Of a stretch of DNA of 64,000 nucleotides, positions 1 to 11,079 are shown piece after piece; position 1 is the first letter of the stretch; every line of letters starts with the position of its first letter. The DNA is from Drechslerella dactyloides. Lineage: Eukaryota > Ascomycota > Orbiliomycetes > Orbiliales > Orbiliaceae. The notes beneath the pieces were generated by a model that made no database searches, was not told the DNA's origin, and was given only the letters and a program-made list of their open reading frames with translations. The stretch is taken from assembly GCA_020064725.1 (NCBI GenBank), contig JAGTWJ010000019.1:3968001-4032000 (forward strand), given 5' to 3'. A program made the translations under genes and the position numbers.

Positions 1-147
1 CAGCACTACTCGAAGGCGAGCAAGGGATGGTCTGCACCGCTGCAGAGCGCGGTGCCGGCGGTTGCTCTCGCATGGGGTGCGCGGGCAGAATCGCTGGTTA
101 CGCTGTCGGGCGACGGCGCGGTCACGGTTCTAGGGAAGGCTGAATAA
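1..147 (+). CDS. C-terminal end of a WD40-like protein (partial)
   Basis: The open frame enters from the left edge in frame 1 and stops at TAA 145-147, giving the last 48 residues. They contain a strand pattern like the final blade of a beta-propeller: a hydrophobic V-A-L-A-W stretch, then SLVTLSGDGAVTVL, which resembles the ...LLS.S.DG.V.VW strands of WD40 repeats. No specific family can be assigned from so little sequence. The gene is cut by the window edge, so its start, length and intron structure are unknown. It is in tandem with the RING gene that starts about 970 bases downstream. Confidence 0.6.
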   Translation, partial: QHYSKASKGWSAPLQSAVPAVALAWGARAESLVTLSGDGAVTVLGKAE

Positions 148-1120
148 CAGGGCTATATATCATTGACGAGGCTATGTGGAGGTTGAGGCCGGATCAGGCT
201 GTTTACGATGCTATGGTTCATATTACAAAACTGCTGCTGCTGCTATCACCGTGTACAATAGTGCAATCCTTCTTTCTGTCATTTAGATATAAAGTATCCG
301 TGGAGATAGTCGGGGTTTGCCGGCCAGTCGCGCTTGGCGAGTTTGCCACAAGGCTCAGAAGATTCTCGGCCGATTAGTAAGAACTCGCCAGCTTGGGGAA
401 TTTCTGGTCTGTTTGGGGACTGTCCGGCGGCAGGAATTCGAATCCAGCATCCGACGCTGTTGCCCTCCTATCGCGAGCTCGGGCTGAGGGACGGAAGGAA
501 GGCAGGAAGGAAGGACGAAGGACGAAGGACGGCGTTCTTGCGGGCCTGGGCAGCGGGCTTCCACTGGCGCTAAGTGTACGGACGCCCGAGCACTTTGTAT
601 GCTTTTACGAAAACATCCCACGTCGTAACCTGCGCACCTCTCCTCCTCCACCACCTCACCTCCTTCGATCTGGCCGCACGGTTAATTGCCCGCCGACGCC
701 GCGACGACACGTCCATTCTTCCAGGATCCTTCCGGGCTCTTCGACGGCCGTCTCTTTCTTGGTGACTGCGGCTGCTGGATTCCGTCTGTCGTGCGGGTTT
801 ATCTCGGTTCCCCTGCGCCGGTATCGTTGATCGTCGAATCCGCTGGAGGACGCCAGTTCGCGGTATTACAGTGCCTGAATCTTCCCTTCTCACCGACTCC
901 TCGTTCGTCTTGCGTACATGAACATACGCACGGCTGCGTTAGTAAGCGTTTAGGGCTAACGCTGCTGCACTAGGCTTCTTAAATTATATCTCCTGCCGGC
1001 TCTGCCTCTCCACTCCTCCGTCTCTCGTTCAACCTCCCTACTACGGCTGCCTCTCCACACCGCTGCAGCAAGCGACGGCAGAACTCATCCATCCAGCCGG
1101 CCGGCTTCGACACCGTAGCC
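148..1120. other. Intergenic region with GGAA/GGAC-rich tract
   Basis: No convincing gene is seen. The several ORFs of 60-145 codons overlap on both strands and lack family-like sequence or plausible splice sites. A purine-rich tract of GGAA/GGAC units lies at about 487-531. The 3' part is presumably promoter and 5' UTR of the RING gene, with pyrimidine-rich sequence at about 1000-1070 before the ATG at 1121. Confidence 0.6.
487..531. repeat. Imperfect GGAA/GGAC purine microsatellite
   Basis: A run of GGAAGGCAGGAAGGAAGG-type units followed by GGAC/GAAG units. It is a low-complexity tract in non-coding sequence. Confidence 0.7.
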
Positions 1121-2308
1121 ATGATCAGACTACAGCGGGGTGGCCAGCCCGCTGCCTCCAACGGCCCCGTTGAGGTTATCGACCTGACCAATTCGCCGTC
1201 ACCCCCACCCTCGCCACATGAGCCTCGCCCTCCGGTCACACGTCGCCCGCCGACGATAAGCCGACGACACGCCCCCTACGACGCCAGAGACCGAGACCGC
1301 AACCGCTATCGAGAACGAGACCGGGAACGAGACCGTCGCCGCCGCCGCGACGCCCTCCAAGCCGATGTCATCGACCTCGACGAGCTGCCGGACCCAGAAC
1401 CGGCCCGTCGAACGGAAAGCAACCGCGAGGAACGCCGGCACTTCCACCACTTCCCACCGCCGTCCCCCGGCGACATCGAGCTGACGTTCGCCCACGCGCG
1501 GGTCCGCCAGCCGTCGCGAGACCCCTTCGTCCCGCCTGAGAACCCGTATCCGAACCCTCACCCTCCCCGCGCGGGACCTTCAGGTGCGCCTGCCGCCGAC
1601 CTCCCTCACCCGGACAACTGGTTTCCCTTTCTTCCTCCTCTCAATAACGCGAGGCCTAACTTTGTAGGTATAGGTGGCGCGCTCGAAGGCCTGCTGGATC
1701 TGGTCAGCGGGATCGGTATCCCGTTTCCCACGCGGTTTTCCGACTTTCTGGGCATGCCCGGCAACAATCATCGATTCCAGCTGCCCGTGCCGATTATACC
1801 GCCCCGCGACGCGGCGAACGAGGGCAGGGAGTTCCGTGCGCCGGGGATGAATCTGCCGTGGAACCAGGTGCCCGTGTTCGTGCGGGAGAACGAAGGCGAG
1901 GCGGAAGTCCAGATTACGGGACAGCATCATCCGGAGGACAAGCCGATTAAAGAGGCCCGTAAGGGGTTTACGCGCTCGCCGCAGAGCGACCAGGCGATTG
2001 GCTGCTCGAATTGTGATCAGGAGCTGGGAGATTCGGACGACGAAATCCAGAAGCAGATTTGGGTTATGAAGTGCGGACATGTAAGTTTTATAACACAACT
2101 TCCACGCCCTTGATGCAAATATCGGTGGACGAGTTATCGCTAATGAGTAATGTAGTGCTATTGCGGAGAGTGTGCGAACGAGATGCTTAGCCAGCCGACG
2201 TCGCGCGCGCCGCGGGGCAGGAGACGGAAGCAACCGAAGTGTGCGGTGACGGGGTGCAAGCAGATGGGGACCGCGAGGACGAAGTTCATATGGGAAATCT
2301 ACGTCTAG
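1121..2308 (+). CDS. SIM-containing RING-finger protein, SUMO-targeted ubiquitin ligase (Slx8/Rfp)-like
   Basis: Two exons, 1121-2080 and 2156-2308, joined in phase 0 (donor GTAAGT, branch-like CTAAT, acceptor TAG), give 370 aa. The N-terminus holds a canonical SUMO-interaction motif, VIDLT, at residues 19-23, and a second similar VIDLDEL at 83-89 after an Arg/Asp-rich stretch (54-76). The middle is proline-rich and probably disordered. The C-terminal RING-like zinc ligands are C-x2-C (about residue 294), the KCGH end of exon 1, CYCGEC at the start of exon 2, and KCAVTGC. Known SUMO-targeted ubiquitin ligases combine SIMs with a C-terminal RING and act in the nucleus on SUMO chains. That architecture supports an Slx8/Rfp-like role, but the ligase activity is inferred. 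The intron lies between the histidine and the next cysteine of the RING. Confidence 0.82.
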
Positions 2309-3510
2309 TGTCGCTTGATCTCCTACGCCCTACCTAGCTCTCACCTTCAATTGGATACACGATCGACGTAAACTACGTCATCTCTCTTCTCTTTTGGCCT
2401 TTTTTCTTTCTTTCCCTACTTATTTTGATTTTTGGTGCATGGACGGTTATTTTTTCACGTCGTCCGGCATGCTTGGATATCGGTATATTGCTATCGTCTG
2501 TTTTGCGTTTGGAAATGCATGCATATGGGGTTGGTGTTGCATTCGTCTTTCCGATATTCTCGTCTTGCGCTTCTTCTTCTTATTATCATCTCTTTTTTTT
2601 ATATTGGTTTTGGTTTGGTTTGGTTTTAACTGTCCATACGTTGCAGGTGCGGGGCGTTTCTATATTCTCCAGGGCGAGATTGTTGGCGGGGTCTATTTAT
2701 TCTATGCCGTTGCTGTTGTGCTTGCTGTCTTTTGAATTTTTCTTCGCACCTGAATGGATGGATGGATGGATGGACGGACGGACGGATTGATGAAGATTGA
2801 TATATCGATAGAATTTGATATGGAAGCGGGCTTCATCGGTGCTTGCACGCAGTGCACTGCACTGCATGCATGGCGTTAGCTAGTTTTGGTTATTTACCTA
2901 CCTACAGTATTATCTTATATTATCGATTGAATACTCGCTAATACTGTTGCATGCCGCTTCCCGGCCGTCATATAGTCGTCTTTAAATTTCCATGTTTCTG
3001 TGGCGATATATAAGTATATATAGGGTGGTCGATATCGATATACCATATTGGCAGCCTGTAGAGATAAGCTAGTGCGTAATTGATATTTTATGACGGGTGT
3101 ATAATTATAAGACTGCGGTAATGTGCCTATTTCAGACACGAATTTAAATTTATATGCGGCAGGATCCAGCGTCGAGAGGTTGTCAAATTAAAGCTGTCCA
3201 GGTTGCCTGGCTGCAAGCGGCGGGTCCGGCCGCGGCCCCCAACAAAAAAAGTTGCCGCCGCCTGTGATGGCGGCCTATCAAACCCGCCTTGAAACTTACA
3301 ACCGTGTACAGAACTTATACGACACCTCGACGTCCATAACTTATTACAGAAAACAGCAACCTCCAAATAATAGTACGCCCCGTCACTCGCATTCGCTGAG
3401 TCACCTACCTATCCGGCAGCTAGAGCAACTCAGCCAAGCAGCAAAAGCTTATCTAGGTACTGAAACTAAGCTCACGATCCCGCCGTCACACCAGCATCGA
3501 CATACCCGTA
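2309..3510. other. Intergenic region, no gene seen
   Basis: T-rich sequence follows the RING gene stop (about 2390-2740) and gives hydrophobic ORFs of 65-121 codons that look like composition artefacts. A GGAT/GGAC tetranucleotide repeat lies at 2755-2786 and a GTGCACTGCACTGCATGCATG stretch at about 2851-2871. The last part is the upstream region of PHS1. Confidence 0.6.
2755..2786. repeat. (GGAT)n-(GGAC)n tetranucleotide microsatellite
   Basis: About four GGAT units run directly into three GGAC units, in non-coding DNA downstream of the first RING gene. Confidence 0.85.
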
Positions 3511-4325
3511 ATGGCGTCCCGTCTGCCCGCGTCGCAGCGGCGCTCGCTGACGCTCAAGGCCAACTACCTCGTCGCCTACAATACGCTTTCCGCCGCGCTC
3601 TGGGCGGTCGTGCTCGCACGGGTGGTCGCGACGAGTGCCCGCGACGGCGTCGAGAACGTGTATGAGAATGTGGGGAATTACGTCAAGTGGACGCAGACGC
3701 TGGCCTTGATGGAAATCGTTCACGCGATCGTTGGTGCGTACTTCTTTACTACCCGCCGCTATATCTTTACTACACTATTCTATTATATTCTATTCAGCTG
3801 GCTGTCTATGAACCATCGATATATCCAACTGATATGTGCTGCTGCTAAGATATTTATGTGTGTGTAATAGGTGTCGTCCGCACCCCGCTCTTTACAACCC
3901 TCACACAGGTCGCCTCGCGGTTCAACCTCGTCTGGCCGGTGCTCGGCTTCACCGCGACGCCAATGCGCTCGTCGCCAGCCTACGCGGCAATGCTGCTCGC
4001 CTGGTCCGTCACCGAGATCATCCGCTACAGCTACTACGCTGCAAACCTGCAAGGCGAGCCGCCGGCCTGGCTGTCCGCGCTGCGCTACAACACCTTCTTC
4101 GTGCTCTACCCCGTCGGCATCGTCACCGAGATGTGGGAGATATACGGCGCCATGGGCGACCTGGAGGCCTTTGGCGGCGCCGGCTCGAGCGTTGGATGGT
4201 GGCTTGCGGCGCTGGAGAAGGTTGTGCTGTATGCGACTTACGTGCCGGGGTCGTATGTGATGTATACGCACATGATGCGGCAGCGGCGCAAGATGATTCG
4301 CGGGAAGAAGGTTGTGCGGAATTGA
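3511..4325 (+). CDS. PHS1: Very-long-chain (3R)-3-hydroxyacyl-CoA dehydratase (Phs1/PTPLA family)
   Basis: Exons 3511-3733 and 3871-4325 (donor GTGCGT, acceptor TAG, phase 1) give 225 aa, close to the usual size. The enzyme removes water from 3-hydroxyacyl-CoA, the third step of the ER fatty-acid elongation cycle that makes very-long-chain acids for sphingolipids. Family hallmarks seen are the VVRTP segment after the splice junction, TEIIRYSYY at 122-130, and LYPVGIVTE, in which Tyr154 and Glu161 have the seven-residue spacing of the catalytic Tyr/Glu pair known in yeast Phs1. Several hydrophobic helices fit a polytopic ER protein, and the C-terminus ends in basic residues (RRKMIRGKKVVRN), possibly an ER-retention-like tail. 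It is convergent with IRC6, with stops only 179 nt apart. Confidence 0.95.
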
Positions 4326-4504
4326 GCGGTGGCGGTGGTTAGGTCTATTCTATTCTATTTTGCGTATGTTCTAGTTGAGGTGCTGGACTCCTGCGTGATG
4401 GGTGCTCGTTCGATGTAGCTTGCTCGCCCGCTCGTTTTTGTGTATATGCAGGGATTGGTGGATTTTTGTCCGGTAGATAGAAGAAAAGTGGAAACCGGGC
4501 GGGA

Positions 4505-5738
4505 CTATAGGGTCTTCATGACTTCGGCGACGGCTTTGGCGGCGAACGCTCGCTTCTGGTCCTCTGGCAGCTCGGATACCATGTCTGCATGCACACATTC
4601 GCGGTCAGCATTGCACTATCGAACTTGCACATGTATACACCTTGTAATTATATGGTCTCGACTTTACTTCAATCGTTCGTATCATGTTTGAGAAGGATGG
4701 GTGGGTGAAACTTGGTTGATGGAAACGCACCTTTGACGGTCTGCAGCCGCTGCATGGCCGCCTCGAGCTGCTCGAGCTGCAGCTCCTCGTCGTCTTCCTC
4801 GTCGTCGTCTTGGTCGCCGGCGGCCTCGAGGATGGCCTGGTGGAGGCCGAACATCTCGCGCTCCATCTCGTCGGCTTCGAGTTTCAGTCCGTTGCGGACG
4901 TTGCCGTCGCCGTCGACGGCTGATTCGCCGGCGAGTTCGGCGAGGTCGTCGTCGTCGAGTTCCTCGAGAGCGTCAAGGTCGAGGCTTGGGCCGGCGGTCC
5001 AGTCGTTTGCCTCGAGTGCTTCCTTGACTCTCTCCATGCCGGTTGGTTCTACATATCGCGTCATCGATTAGCACCCGTAGTAGATGCGTATTACGCATCG
5101 GTGGATAGTATGGTGTGAGTACCCCCGTAGTCGTTCCGCCCCTTCGCCTCGAATTCGATAAACTCGAATCCAAACTCGCGAACCTCATCCTCCCACTCCT
5201 CGGCCGTCTTGCGCACTTCCGTGCCATCACCAGCCGTATCGTCGCTATCCGCAACGACACCCCTCACGGGCATCGCGACGGCCAAGCATACGCCATCCCA
5301 GCCGTACCGCCCGCCGCACGCGTCCACCACGCTCCCGATACCAGCTAGATCCCCGCGTACGGTGGCCGTGAGCTCGGCGGCCGTCGTCGGCCGACGGAAC
5401 ACGTATACGATGGCGCCGAGCGCCTGCCGGACTTCGCGCGCCTCCTTGGAAGCGTAGGCGGCCGCCCATTCGGCTGCCGGGTCAGCGATCTCATCGATCC
5501 AGATGGGGATTGTGGACTCGTAGTATTGCGTTTTCAGCGGGAGGGAATGCGTCAGCCCGGCGTGGGACGCGGAGGTGGGGTGGTGCGCGGGGAGGGAGCC
5601 GGTGAGCGCTGTTCAAGTGCGGTAAGACGTTAGCATGCGTGAAATCATAGACGTGAAGCGAGCGAGGGACGCACATTCGAGGAACTGGAGGACTTCGGCG
5701 TCGCGCCGGCCGACGAGGAGGATGCGACGTTCAGGCAT
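4505..5738 (-). CDS. IRC6: Alpha/gamma-adaptin-binding protein Irc6/p34 (AAGAB) family
   Basis: Four exons in transcription order, 5675-5738, 5123-5608, 4731-5048 and 4505-4584, give 315 aa. All junctions keep frame. The third exon starts after TAG at 5049, and exon 2 ends at a less common GTACTC donor. The family assists clathrin adaptor (AP-1/AP-2) assembly and vesicle traffic in the cytosol. Evidence is the N-terminal ILLVG strand with no Walker A lysine (a pseudo-GTPase fold), the conserved central block around EEWEDEVREFGFEFIEF, and the highly typical VKEALEANDW near the start of exon 3. Two acidic stretches follow, then a C-terminal helix (LPEDQKRAFAAKAVAEVMK). The order pseudo-GTPase, conserved helix, acidic tail matches the family. 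The gene symbol follows the yeast homologue. Confidence 0.88.
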
Positions 5739-6132
5739 CGATGTGGTGTAGCGGGGTGTGTTTCGAAAGGAAGGTGGGATGGAGGCGGGCGAGATTGAGC
5801 TCAAGCTGCAGTTGACGTGCAGCTCCTTGGCACAAACCGCGCGATTGCACGACACAGCTTACATTTACAAAGACCTCAAATACGACAGGCCAGATATCAT
5901 GTACACGTTTACAGATTCCTATACGTGGCGTGGAGTATAACAAATGTATTGGCGTCCGGTATACAGACGCCCTTGCCTGTGAGAAATAACATGATAATGT
6001 GCATGCGACATTCGTCCTGGAACTGAAATTCTATCTCCACTAGCTTATGGCCAATCCGGCGTCTTCTCGTCTCCAACGACCGCGGATGACATTTATTCGA
6101 CCGGGCACCACGGTTCCTGTATAGCGACAAGT
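5739..6132. other. Short intergenic region between IRC6 and SMD3
   Basis: This holds the IRC6 promoter/5' UTR and the SMD3 3' UTR; both genes are on the minus strand. Two ORFs of 60-73 codons here are chance reads. No RNA gene or repeat is seen. Confidence 0.6.
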
Positions 6133-6851
6133 CTAGTTCCTGTCGCCGCCTCTCCGCTGCTGCGTCTTCGCCCTGTTGACCGTCGCCCGTCCTCTCGCCA
6201 TGCCGACACCGCGACCACGCACTGCCCGCGACCGGAACATCGGCGCATTCCTATAGTCATCCCACTGTTAGCATTCGTCACTGATATCTCACATGTAAAG
6301 CCGGAAGCAAAGGAAGAAGTGGGGCGTCTCCAGGGGATGTATGGGGTCATTCGCACCTGAGCATATCCGGCACGATGAAGAAGCGCACGTGCGATCCGCG
6401 AATGTAGACTTGATCCAGATGCGAGACGCGGCCGTCGCGCGCGGTGACGGTGATGTCCTTCAATTGGACGTTCATGTTGTCCTCGGCTGCATCATATATA
6501 CAAGATTAGCTGCTGCTGTCCGTGATGGCACTTTGTAGAGGAGCCGTAGGAGAATAAGTGGGATCGGTACCTTCGAGCAGCTTGCCGCGGTAGACTTGCC
6601 CGGACGTCAGCTCGAGCGTGACGACATGGCCCTGTGATAGATAGACAGGTTAGTATAAACGATCAGGCAGGACACACGTAAAAGATCCATGAGCTCTTGG
6701 AAGGGTGGGTCTTCATATTCTTATGTATGCACATAAGTAAATAAGTACTTATGCGACTCGATCTTTCTGGTGGCAGTGCAGGGGACTCGAGTGGCACAGT
6801 ACATACCTGCGACTCGCCTAGGAGCTTGAGCGGGATGCCTATGCTGCCCAT
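6133..6851 (-). CDS. SMD3: Small nuclear ribonucleoprotein Sm D3
   Basis: Four exons, 6807-6851, 6571-6631, 6357-6486 and 6133-6250, give 117 aa. SmD3 is one of seven proteins of the Sm ring that binds the U-rich Sm site of the U1, U2, U4 and U5 snRNAs in the spliceosome. The product opens MGSIGIPLKLLGESQGH, then carries Sm1 (VTLELTSGQVYRGKLLEAED) and Sm2 (DQVYIRGSHVRFFIVPDMLR), both nearly invariant in eukaryotes. The C-terminus is Arg/Gly-rich (VRGRGVGMARGRA), the kind of tail that is symmetrically dimethylated in SmD proteins. The intron-rich structure in so short a gene is common for ascomycete Sm genes. It is divergent from CTU2 over a 402-nt shared upstream region. Confidence 0.97.
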
Positions 6852-7253
6852 TTTATATGATTCACAAGGTAGGTAAATACCTGAAGTATTTCTAAACCTT
6901 GTGATTCCCTGTCTGGAATTTCCGTGACAGCGGTTCCTCGGAGTGTGTGTGCGGGTCGGGGGCGGGCAGGTGGGACTGTAGCTGCGCTTGACGGACGGTG
7001 CTCGAGCGGCGTCAATCGAATGAGGGACAGATGGCGTGGACGTCGGTCGGAGCGCGGTGTGGTGATGCTGTCGTGATGGCTGGAGCTCGAGACGGTGGAG
7101 TTTGTCGACGCGATGAAGTTGCAGCTGGTGGTCGCCAAGAAATCTGTTTTTGTGAATCACAGCTTCAAACCTTCTCAACTTTTCCCTCCTCCTCCACCCC
7201 GCCATCTCCTGCTCCCACAGCATCATCTACCACCACCACCACCACCAGGAACC
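6852..7253. promoter_or_regulatory. Shared divergent upstream region of SMD3 and CTU2
   Basis: The two ATGs point away from each other, separated by 402 nt. The CTU2 side has a CT-rich stretch followed by a CCACCACCACC tract just before the start codon. No specific element is identified. ORFs crossing this region are in-frame extensions without support. Confidence 0.5.
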
Positions 7254-8796
7254 ATGGACCAACCAATGGAATTCGAAGTTACGATGGCCGACATCGCCAA
7301 ATCATCCGCCGCGGCCTCTACCACCATCTGCAGGCGCTGTCGCACGGAACCCCCCGCCGTCACAATCCGCACGGAACCCCTCTGCGCCGCCTGCTTCACA
7401 ACCTACCTCCGCACAAAGTTCACCCGCCACATGGAACCCTTCCGCGTCAAGCCCGGCACGGAAGTCCACCGCCGGCGCCTCCTCCTCGCTCTATCCTTCG
7501 GCGTAGCGTCGACCGCCCTCCTCGACCTGCTACACTGGCACCGCTCCCTGCAGTTGCAGCGCGCACGGCGTGCCGAGTACGATGTCCTCGTCATGCACAT
7601 TGACGAGAGCGCCGTAACCGGTGTCTCATCACCGGGTGCTACCGACACGCATCTGGAGACGTTACGAGGGCGATACGAGCAGTTTGAGTTCCGCAGCGTC
7701 CCGCTGCATCATATCTACGAGCTGCCAGCAACAGTAGCCGACGTCCTCCCGGACGAAATGGTGGTAGAGACGAGTGAGCAAGAGGGCGGAGAGGGTATAG
7801 ATGCAGACGCAGATGCAGACCCGCTATTGAGGCTGCAAGCACTGCTATCCCGTCTCAACTCCCGCGCATCGCAGGCGGACGTAATCGCGATCCTGCGTGC
7901 GCGGCTCCTCGTTGAGCTGGCGAAGAGCAGTAACTGCGAGGCAGTGCTGCTCGGCGACTCGATTACACGTATGGCGGCGATGGTGCTCGCAGAGGTGACG
8001 AAGGGCCGGGGACACGCCTTGCCGTGGCTGATATCAGATGGTCCAACACCATATGGTACGCCATGCACTCCTGTACTTTTTCTTTCTTTCCATTCTTTCC
8101 CATCTCTACCACCTGGCCGGCTCTGCACTCTTCAACAGACGTACAGTGCCGTTCGGGAGAAGCATATTGCATGAGTAGCACTAGCCACTAGTACTGCCAA
8201 TTCACAGAAAATAGATATTAACATCACCAGGTCCCTCCCTCGTTCGGCCCATCCGCGACCTCGCAACCGCAGAACTCACCCACTACCTCTCCTTCACCGA
8301 AATCACACACCTCACCGCCACCATCTCCCCAATCGACAAACCACCCGTTGCCGCAAAAAACCAAACCATCGACGAAATCATGCTCCGCTTCTTCGACGAC
8401 ATCTCCAACAGCCACCTGACCGCCAACGTTGTCCGCACAGCCGCAAAGCTGCGCTTTCCGGACGACGAAGACCGCGTGCAACGACTGGGATTGTGCGAGG
8501 TGTGCGGGCTGCCGATGGACGAGGATCCCAAGCTGCGGGTTGCTCGTGCGAGGGGTCAAGATGTCCATGTTCCCGGTGGCAACGGTAACAGCGTGGATGA
8601 AGGTGCTAGTAGTAATGATACGAATAATGGTGAGAGTAGAAGTCATGGCGATAGCAGCATGTTTGATGCGGATGCCCGGATATATTGCCTCGAACCGCCG
8701 CCTGGGGAGGAAGGGCTGAAGCAGCGGCGGTGTTATGGGTGTCGGCGGACGACGCTGGGGGCGGGAAAGGTTGACTGGCCCGTAGACAATCGATGA
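7254..8796 (+). CDS. CTU2: Cytoplasmic tRNA 2-thiolation protein 2 (Ctu2/Ncs2)
   Basis: Exons 7254-8055 and 8231-8796, joined in phase 1, give 455 aa. Ctu2/Ncs2 works with Ctu1/Ncs6 in the Urm1-dependent pathway that adds the 2-thio group to wobble uridine (mcm5s2U34) of Lys, Glu and Gln tRNAs in the cytosol. Seen are the N-terminal zinc-type pairs C26-x2-C29 and C44-x2-C47, the conserved LLLALSFGVAS strand, NCEAVLLGDSITRMAA and GRGHALPW, then RPIRDL at the start of exon 2, and C-terminal CEVCGLPM and CYGCRRT pairs. The start at 7254 is preceded by a good ACC context. The frame stays open upstream to 7095 but without conserved sequence. The loop from about residues 380 to 410 is Asn/Gly/Ser-rich. 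It is convergent with the magnesium transporter. Confidence 0.95.
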
Positions 8797-9098
8797 TGCG
8801 TAGCATGTACGATTAGTATCGTACGATGTAATGATAGACATAGCATCTTTGATATTTACATCATAGCGCATAAATATTACGAAACGTTGCATTGGTTCAG
8901 CACTCTCGTGATGTCGGTGCGCCATCCGCTGAAGCTGTGCAAATATATATGATATGAAAACATTATAGCTAGGTAGATTATATAAATATGAACATGCAAT
9001 GCATTGATGCATGATAAATACATATTCTCCACATACATTACTTACCATCTTTCCCCACGATATTTTACCCATTATACATATAGAAATCAAACCGCTGA
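8797..9098. other. Convergent 3' region between CTU2 and the CorA gene
   Basis: AT-rich sequence of 302 nt that should hold both 3' UTRs and terminators. No gene is seen. Confidence 0.5.
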
Positions 9099-11079
9099 TC
9101 AGGGCTCAATCGTGATCCGATTGCTCCCAGTGCTCCCATCATCCGCCTCCACATCGGCAGTCCCGCTTCCCGATGGCATCTCTTCCAGCACCTCCAGCCC
9201 GCCGTTCGCCGACCTCAGTGCCCTCTTCTCATCCATGCTGGTATCGCCCCCAAAAGTGAACCGGCGCGCAGCATTCAGTTTGATCTGTGTCCTCAGTCGG
9301 CGCTCATGCTTTACGCGAAGCGCGCGCGTACGACGGATATGACGTTTCCGGAACAATTTTGTTATCAGCCGGACCACTTGACCGTTCCTACCATCGCACA
9401 AACCGTGTTAGCAAGATAAGATACGTGGACCGGCGCGGGAAGAAGGTAGGATGATGTCTTACAAGAGTATAAACATCGTTGCGATGGCGATTGGCACGGC
9501 GAGGTACCAGAAGAAGGCATCCGACCGCTTGATACCGCTAAACTCTTCAAAGTTCATGCCAAAGTACCCGGTCAAGAACGTCAGCGGCAGGAAGAATATC
9601 GTGACAATCGTCAACTGCTGCATGCTTTCGTTCTGCAGGTTCCCGACGAGATTGAAGATATAGTCTCTACACGCCATACCTTCATTAGCAACAATGACCA
9701 ACGAAACGATGCCAGCAGGGAGTGTGGCCGTACGTTAGATTGTCCGCCGAGCGCTTCATCGTTTCCACCGTCTCCAGCAGCATTATCGTGTGATCTGAAA
9801 CGTCGCCCAGGTATGTATACGCTACGCTTGAGATCCCCACGGTCGTCAGCGCGTCGAGCTTGCTGTCTTTCCGCCTCGACTCATCCCGCTTGTGGTCGCG
9901 TAATGCATTGATCAGTCCTGTCAGCGGCTGGATCGTGGTCTTGAGCAGCGCCAGCTCGCTCGTAAGGATATACAGCCGCTGCGTATCGTGCAGCGACGTG
10001 TCCGTGAGCACGCTGAGCTCCAGGTCGCCAATAGTGTCCTGGTAGGCGCGGATGACAGGGAAACAAAGGTCGACAATGGTGTCGATAATGGCCTGGACAA
10101 TCATGCTGCCGTCGCAGGAGTTGCGGAGGAGCGTATTTGTCGAGGCCAGACGCGCCATGATGGGCGGTTCGATATCGTCGGCAGAACGCTCAAAGAAGGA
10201 GATGACGGTGTTATCGTCACACAGGAAGATGGAGCATTGCTCGACGGAGACGGCAAGCTGCTTCTGCGCGAGAGACGAGTTTCGCTCCATGTATAGGATG
10301 CCTTCAACGTTCGGTCCGCCGTGGTAGCGTTGCAGCGTCTGGATGACCATGGGCTCGCCGCCCTCAGTGTGGCCGCGGACGTCGGGAATCTCATCGTCGT
10401 CACTGTCGAAACCGCTGTCCGGCACGTCGAAGAAGCGTTTGAACCAGCCCCGCTTTTTCTTCTTTCCGGTGTCGTTCTCGACACCGTCGAGTTCGACAAG
10501 TTTCTGCAGGGTTAGGACGATAAGTGCGTGGTCGGAGTACCAGTCAGCTTTCGTACGCGACTGCGGGTTCATGATATCCTCGATCGCGAGGCGGTGCAGG
10601 CCTTTGTATTGGCCGAGACACTTGATGACGTCCCATGAGAGGCCGTTGACGTTGATCCATCGCACCGTCGCCCACCTGGGGCGCGGGCGCTCGAGGAACT
10701 CAGGTAAGGTCTCGTTGATGAGTTCCGTGGTAACCATGTCTTCTGGGCCAAAGTCGACGGTGGTGATCCCGCACCGCTCGTAGAGGTCCATGTCAATTTC
10801 CTGCGACGCGGAGATGCCAGGCTCCGCGCCGATGACCTTTTTGGGATGCTGGTAGCTCGTCGAGGCCGTCATGCGCTTCCCACGGCGTCGGAAGGCTGCG
10901 AACCTCGACGAGCCCGTGGACTGTGCATCGCTGTCACGGTCGCCTGGGCGAACGACGCCCTGGTCGAGGGACAAGCGGACCTCGGGTTGATGCCGTCGAT
11001 TGGAGCTTTCATCGTTGGGGCTGATAGGCGGCTCCTCCTCGATCGAGCGGGGTGCGCTGCGATTGTTTTGACTGGCCAT
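9099..11079 (-). CDS. CorA/ALR-type magnesium transporter
   Basis: Exons 9734-11079, 9463-9666 and 9099-9387 give 612 aa. ATG 11079 is used; the codon before it is GTG. CorA proteins are pentameric Mg2+ channels; fungal members sit in the plasma or vacuolar membrane (Alr1, Mnr2). The first 460 residues are a cytosolic alpha/beta and long-helix domain (IDTIVDLCFPVIRAYQDTI, ERSADDIEP). Transmembrane helix 1 runs about 468-484 and ends in the signature GMN at 485-487. Helix 2 spans about 499-517. After the membrane comes a strongly basic segment (LFRKRHIRRTRALRVKHERR) that suits a cytosolic C-terminus. Which of the Alr or Mnr2 branches it belongs to cannot be told by eye. Confidence 0.93.

Noticed and set aside
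951..956. TTAGGG telomere-like unit
   Set aside because: A single copy with no tandem array.
2394..2790. Hydrophobic ORFs after the first RING gene
   Set aside because: T-rich 3' sequence gives Phe/Leu/Val runs by composition; overlapping frames, no splice or homology support.
8041..8174. Unspliced reading of CTU2 exon 1 into its intron
   Set aside because: Splicing at 8055/8231 restores the conserved RPIRDL segment and the C-terminal cysteine pairs.
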